Source: Marsupella aquatica (lineage: Eukaryota > Marchantiophyta). Taken from it: DNA of 64,000 nucleotides. This document shows, in pieces, positions 58,740 to 64,000 of the stretch. The stretch spans positions 22,568,001 to 22,632,000 of the forward strand of contig OZ316893.1 in assembly GCA_973895155.1 (NCBI GenBank), written 5' to 3'. The notes beneath the pieces were generated by a model. That model did no database searches. It was not told the DNA's origin and saw only the letters and a program-made list of their open reading frames with translations. The first letter of the stretch is position 1. Each line of letters starts with the position of its first letter. A program made the position numbers and the translations under genes.

Positions 58740-61275
58740 ACCTGGGTGTGGTAAAGTTTTGGAAACGACAAGTTGTGGTCTTTTGGAAAGACCCTTTCCG
58801 GGGTGCAAACCCAAAAAAGAATAATGTAGCGAACTAATTCGTGTACTTTGTTGTTGACGACTTCAAGTGATGTTTTTTTTATCTTACTGTGTTTCATAAA
58901 TATGTTGGTTTTTCTGCCTGAGACCGTTCTCCATACGCATCCTCTTCTCATCGAGGGTTGACTAGTAACATTTTGGAGGTCTACAAAGTAGGTAAACTTT
59001 TGTTCTTTTTCGACGAGGGCTCTAGCTTAGATGGTGCTCTCCAATTTGAGTATGTTGAGCAATAGTGAGCTCTGTGAAACTGTTCAGATCATATAGATTG
59101 ACGTGAGTTCACTTAATCATGTTGAGCTCCTCCATTTTGGAATCAGTCGTGCAGTGCGGCTTATTATTAAACACCTCTTTTGGTCATACGGAAAGATGAC
59201 ATTAATTTGGACTACACCTAAATTTTACCAACCGACAAACGCGTTGTTCTTAATAGGCTCTGCGTACGAATGACATTGTATAATTCTGAAGTGAGTGACG
59301 TTCCCTGTGACGTTTCTTTGCAATCTGGATAGTACCCACAAATATTTTTCATGACTGATACTCGGGGGTTTTGGGTGCTTGTGACAGATTATTATCAAGT
59401 TCGTTTGCCAAGGGAAATTGGAGGACAAAAGTATGGCACACCTCCTCCGACTCCCCCAGACAACGTCAATAGCATGTGGAGCACTCAGGGCTCTCTCTTA
59501 TCGCCACCCAGTAGAGTTTTGTGAGCGCAATATAAATTTTTCAGAAGCATATGGTGAGACGCTGCAAACACTGTTGGATCTACCGTGACAAGCCATATCG
59601 ATGTCTCAGCGACGATGGGTCGAAACTGCTCTTCTCACGGTTCTTGATTACGAAAACAAGGACTACCGCAACCTTGCCGCAAAGTATGAGAAGCATGTTG
59701 CCATGAAGTCCGATAGTAATCCTCCTCATGCTGTGACATATGCGCTGGCACGGATTTCCTGTGGTAGAGGAATTTTGGACTCACTCTTTGCGGTACTAGT
59801 AGAACCCGGGATTGATGACGAGCTCAGAGAAAATGCATCATACTTCATAAGTGATCTCTGCCAGTACAGGCATCTTGCCCTCAAACTTCCTGTTTATTTA
59901 CCGGAGGCTCTTAAGGCGCTCTCCCAGTTTTTCTCATCGGATGACTCACTGTCAGCACTCCGACGAGCATTCCGAGGGAACGTGGGAGAAGCCTGTATGG
60001 CCTATCAATTGTGCCGGAGAACAGGATCAAACTAGGGGCAACCGAAGGCATCTGGGATGGCCTGGCAGGCATTCTCATCGAGCTGGAGGTTTGGTGGGCC
60101 ATTCGTAAGGACGATGATCTTCGGAATGTGGAACGACTGGCTCGTGCAGCCGCAGGAGTTCTAGGGTCTCTTGCGTTGGATAAGGATCTTAGATTCTTAG
60201 AGACACCATACCTACATTGCCTGGCGTTAGGGACGGTTTGCTTTTCTTGCAACTTATCGAGACGGTAAGAGCTTACACCCGCCCTCTTGATTACAGTAGC
60301 GGCTGCCGTCATGTATGTACCTCTTTGTATTTTACAAGAGCATTGATAACACTGTACTCTGAAGAACCTGAAGACCCAAGGTCAGCAGACCTCCCAGGTA
60401 TACGAGACGTGTTGAACGTAGTACTTTCCTACCCGGGAGGTGCTCCGTCAATGACTTCTTCAACGGACGCGACATGTTATTTGAGCCTGTGTTGGACTCG
60501 AGTTCTGGCATATATGCAGATGGGATCCTATGAAGCCCTAATTAAGAATCTGGATCTGTACCTGATCCCAAAACTGGGGATGTGGAACCCGCAATTTCTA
60601 TCTTCTCCTTTAGGGTACGGGGAATATGACTATCAATTTCGACCATATTTTGGTTTGGTTAGGTGCGCACCCTGTTTCCCTTGTAATCTTTTAAGAAATC
60701 CATGTATGTCCCACTCAGTTCAGGTTGCTTGAAGGTGGTTTGTTTGTTTATGTCGATATCTTGTCAGTCACCGGTCTAAGCCCGGTCTTAAGTAGTCACA
60801 GTTCTTAAAATATGGATGTTTCCTAGAGCGATAATCCAAATCGGGAAGCAGCATCTAAGCTAGAGCCCTCCGGAAAAAGGAAGAAAACTTGAACTACTTG
60901 CTAGATCTCCTAAGTGTTGGTTCAATCTGAAACAAAATGTTTTTTTCTATGAGGCTATCCCAACCAATGCCTGTGCGTTGCGCATTTGATTGTCACTGTG
61001 GTCGTGTTGTCTTTGCCCCCGTGTTTGCATCGTGGTGAGTATCCTACACAGGTCAACGAAAAGCTCACGGGGTCTGTTTTGGTCTTTTGAGAGGACCTTT
61101 TTGTGGTGCAATCTAAAAAGCTATGTTAGCAGAGATCTAATATATGGACTAAGTAATGTTTTTGTGTGTTTCTGTGTTTCATGGATATGTTGTTCTTTCT
61201 GCATGGGACCGTTCGCCATACGCATCCTCTTCTCATTGAGAATTGACTAACATTTTGGAGATCTACAAAGTAATT
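58740..61275 (+). repeat. Direct repeats of about 200-250 bp bracketing the truncated NB-ARC copy
   Basis: Left copy about 58760-58997, right copy about 61075-61275. Shared, in order: GGTCTTTTG, GTGTTTCAT, ATATGTTG, GACCGTTC, CCATACGCATCCTCTTCTCAT, then ACATTTTGGAG and TCTACAAAGTA, then TTTTGTTCTTTTT. The right copy has extra bases in the middle. The NB-ARC fragment at 59031-60820 lies between them. Confidence 0.75.
59031..60820 (+). pseudogene. NB-ARC family copy 3, truncated to intron 2, exon 3 and part of intron 3
   Basis: The similarity to the intact gene starts inside intron 2 (GAGCTCCTCCATTTTGGAAT) and ends in intron 3 near 60820. The NB-ARC head and the last exon are therefore missing. 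Exon 3 is 59388-60662 with normal borders (GTGACAG before it, GTGCGC after it). It codes for the ARM/HEAT-like solenoid and the first TPR-like unit. It is broken by TGA at 59586-59588 and by frameshifts near 60000 and 60225. Blocks such as SSDDSLSALRRAFRGNVGEA and DLPGIRDVLNVVLSYPG match the intact copy closely, more so than copy 1 does. It is probably a partial duplicate of the intact neighbour. Confidence 0.88.
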
Positions 61276-61305
61276 CAAGTTTTGTTCTTTTTTCGGGGTT
61301 TTTGA

Positions 61306-61515
61306 AAGTCGGGCTTCTAATGACTTTCAACCCATACGGATTTTTTGCTTTATTCACTTCTCATCTGAGGATCTGATCTAACTAGTTTTATCCAGAGGGC
61401 TCAATTTGAGACCATGACAGGAGGGCTTCGAGTGACTCTCAAGCCAAAAGGATTTTTAGCTTTATTCACTTTTCATGTAAGGATCTGATCTAACTAATTT
61501 TAATTGTGCACTTAC
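61306..61515. repeat. 112-bp tandem duplication
   Basis: GGGCTTCTAATGACTTTCAA at 61311 recurs as GGGCTTCGAGTGACTCTCAA at 61423. Each is followed by GGATTTTT.GCTTTATTCAC and GGATCTGATCTAACTA. Confidence 0.85.
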
Positions 61516-63895
61516 TAATTTTAGTGACAATGCAATTGACAGCCGGCCCATGGGTTTCTCACTATCCATGAATGCCCTGTGTGAAATTCTTCTCGGTGAA
61601 GGTCTTTCGATCACACGGCCCTCAAATCCAGAGGGCGCAAAGGTAATAGGAACAGACTCGGAGTCGAGTTCTACCGCTCCCACTGGCAGCACCATGTTCT
61701 CACCAGCCAGCCAGTTCGACTGCACTGCAAAAGTTTCCAAAAAATTCCGGAAGGGCATAAACCACCATTGTCCGATTTTTCAAAACCTTGTGAATCCAGA
61801 TCACCATGTAGTCAATAATGTCCTCCGCTTTCCTCTGTTACCTCCTTCACCACTATCTCAATGGCCTTGGAGACCAAGTCAAGGGAAAGCGTGGAGCTAG
61901 GTGGGTAGGGGCTCTTCCGTTTCCCGAGACTCAAGGCCTCACTCCTCTTGGCCCTAGTTTCAAAGATCCCCACCTGACTCCGTAGTTCTCCAACCTGGGC
62001 TCTCAATTTTTCCAACTCTCCTGAGTTTTGCTCCTCCTTGGCCAATGCTTCTCTCAACACTCCTACTTCCTCCGCTTCTTTGGCCTTGGTAGACAAGGCC
62101 CCCTAGCTTCAAGTGAGAGATCTCATCGTGAGCCGCATGGAGAAGCTTAGCCTTCTCTTGTATGGCCTCCTCCTTGGCTTTGATCACCTCCTTCATAGAC
62201 GTGGCACTCTGTTGCAATGTCTCCACCGTTGTGTTGGCTTGCTTGAGTGCATCCCTCAATGTGTGGCCTAGGTTGAGACCCTCGTGGACTCCTTCCCCAA
62301 AATCCCATAATTTTGCCAAATACACCTAAGGAATATCGTAGACAAGGGGCTCATCCGGATTCCCCACAAGCGATTCAAGCCATTCCAATATGCTATCATC
62401 ATCTTGGATCTCTTCCTCAATTTGACTATCTCCCGTTCTAGCTGACAACGCTGGCCTCTCCGTTAGTTTTCCCAAGATGGTAGTGGCAATGCTTCGGATA
62501 TCGGTGGTAAGAGATGACCCAGCTTCTTCAGGTCCCGGGCCCTGGGACCTCAGTCTTAACTAATACATGGAGGACGTGCAAACGCTTGAAGGGTAGTTTT
62601 TATTCATTTTGAACTAATAATTATAATTATTACCGGTAATAAGCTCGGGGGTCTCACTATATGGGGACCTCCCCATCGACTGCGATGTTTTTAGGGCTCG
62701 GACCCCCTAAAATGTAAGAATTTATTATTATTTTTTAACCCCTATAAATTTGGAATATTCTTGGAATATTCTAAAAATTGGATTAAAAAGGCCCTAATGT
62801 TCTTATAAGTCTCAAAATTGAATTTCAAAGACCCTATTGTTCTTCTACAAAAATTCTTAAGTCTTCCTTTAGAACCAATAAAATGACCCTATCCTTCGTC
62901 GCATGTGATATGCCATTTTTGTGGAAGTGAAACCCCCGAGGTAATAAGGGTACTTTTAATGGTAAAATGAAAATAATATGAGGTAAACACAAAAAGGGCC
63001 CAATCGCAGGGGGTCCACTTCTTTTATATAGAGTGAGGGCCCAGGGGTCCCGGGGCGACAATAAATCCTTTAGCTCTGGCCAACAAGAATGACCCCATCA
63101 AATGTAAAGCTCCGCCCGGTTTCAGACTCCTGGGATTAGCGGCCAATACCTTCGTCAATCCGTAGTACCACCATCCGTAAATATGAGCTGGATTCTTCTT
63201 GATGTCCATTGCAACTACAAAATGCTCTCCATTCACCACTCCGGATTGCCCAAATGTTACTAAGGACCCGTTGATGAACCTTGGCTAGAAATCCCTACAA
63301 GTGCACTGCATCCTTGACGACTGAGAGATGAATGGCAGTGGTGGAGGTGGGATTATTCACCCAACAGGCCACCATTGCCAACGTGAGATCCCCTACGATG
63401 TTCCGAGAGGTGAATGAGAGCTGTTGGTTCTCTAGAAACGTACAAGAGCTTAGCTAATTCAGCATGAGGCACCAACCGCTGAATGCATTCAAAATAGATC
63501 CCCTCCGTACGCAATTCTATCCCAGCCTCAAGGTCCCGACTCTTCCCCGGAGGAATCCTAATCTTCACTCTCATGAAATTTGTGAGTCCGGTGGCTTGAA
63601 ACATAGCCTTGCACAATCCTCCATCACCCTGGTAGAGGTCTTGGGGTAAATTTGATGGAAAACTTTCCTCATTAATAACTGGTGTGGTGCTTGCTGGTGG
63701 TTCAATGCTCATTGTTGCCCTGCTTCCTCCTCTCTCCTTCTCAATCAATGACGCAATGTAAGTCCGGTATGCCGCCTTGTATCTACGAACGCGAGCTGCA
63801 CTGAACTCCGGCTGATCAAGCATCCATACTCCCACAAAATTCCTTGATCGTAAAATCCCATCAAGCAAAATCCCGTCACCCGTATCTTGTAGCAA
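61462..63895 (-). pseudogene. Degraded gag-like / coiled-coil gene, fourth member, cut by a TIR element
   Basis: Minus-strand pieces run 63895-63353 and 63239-63024, then the 297-bp element, then 62325-61960 and 62096-61812, then 61758-61462. The first piece has a basic head (AARVRRYKAAYRTYIASLI) and a globular segment with AMFQATGLTNFMRVKIRIPPG. The second has HFVVAMDIKKNPAHIYGWWYYG. The 62 kb pieces are a heptad coiled coil (TVETLQQSATSMKEVIKAKEE, then VGVLREALAKEEQNSGELEKL) joined by a one-base shift in a G run near 62100. The order, a globular head then a coiled coil, mirrors the gene in the 5-kb element at 3704-7015. It has no enzyme motif and is clearly dead. Confidence 0.55.
62644..62940. 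mobile_element. 297-bp non-autonomous TIR element, copy B, with perfect 8-bp target duplication
   Basis: It is the reverse complement of copy A at 1776-2072 and has exactly the same length. Ends are CTCGGGGGTCTCAC and GTGAAACCCCCGAG. GTAATAAG flanks both sides (62636-62643 and 62941-62948). Its two termini are more alike than those of copy A, so it is probably the younger or less worn copy. Confidence 0.92.
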
Positions 63896-64000
63896 ATTTC
63901 AAATCCTGGCCCAAAACAGCCCCCGTAACTCGATTAAACACCATCAATCAAACCCCAGGAAAAACCCATCGCAAAGGGCTCAAGATCACGTCACAAAAGC
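63896..64000. other. Window end, no feature called
   Basis: The frame of the gag-like gene may extend here on the minus strand, but too little is visible. Confidence 0.4.

Noticed and set aside
1-64000. tRNA, rRNA, snRNA genes or CRISPR arrays
   Set aside because: No conserved box, stem set or regular spacer array was recognised on either strand; a dedicated RNA-gene scan could still find a small one.

Overview
This is nuclear DNA from a land plant. Coding regions are split by GT-AG introns, gene density is low, and long AT-rich spacers are packed with plant-type transposons (CACTA/En-Spm, Helitrons, small TIR elements, non-LTR retrotransposons). The only host-type genes are NB-ARC immune-receptor genes whose C-termini are helical ARM/HEAT-like and TPR-like repeats, with no leucine-rich repeats seen. 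That architecture suggests a non-seed plant (bryophyte, lycophyte or fern), but this is an inference. No tRNA, rRNA, CRISPR or bacterial feature was seen.

Layout. 1-12.1 kb is a decayed CACTA-type region. On the minus strand lies a TNP2 transposase gene whose N-terminal Cys/His exon is separated from the TNP2 domain by a clearly recognisable SET (protein methyltransferase) domain. A Ptta/En-Spm-type second gene lies on the plus strand at 9.06-11.3 kb, and a candidate TAGTG terminus is at 12146. Two other elements are nested here: a 297-bp TIR element with a perfect 8-bp target duplication, and a 5,016-bp element (2784-7799) with a 5-bp duplication and TG...CA ends. 12.5-18.4 kb holds two diverged tandem paralogues of a gag-like or plant-transposon-protein family with a repeated Leu/Cys helical motif.

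22.8-27.2 kb is an NB-ARC gene broken by three frameshifts. 52.2-56.7 kb is an intact four-exon paralogue coding for 1,189 residues. 59.0-60.8 kb is a 5'- and 3'-truncated third copy, bracketed by direct repeats. All three lie on the plus strand, share splice-site positions and have similar intron sequence, so they form one duplicated cluster.

32.8-45.6 kb is a nest of mobile DNA. It contains a Helitron whose two ends are fixed by an empty-site paralogue beside it, a second Helitron nested in the first, a third on the minus strand, and a 4.1-kb non-LTR retrotransposon coding for an N-terminal zinc finger, a reverse transcriptase, a CCHC knuckle and a restriction-like endonuclease. A 5'-truncated copy of that retrotransposon sits just downstream of the intact NB-ARC gene. 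61.5-63.9 kb is another degraded gag-like gene, carrying the second copy of the 297-bp TIR element, again with a perfect 8-bp duplication.

Only the NB-ARC gene at 52.2 kb looks intact enough to act as a host gene. The rest is decaying selfish DNA. Most premature stops that interrupt transposon frames are TAG or TGA and can be explained by C-to-T change, as expected of methylated DNA, though there are exceptions.
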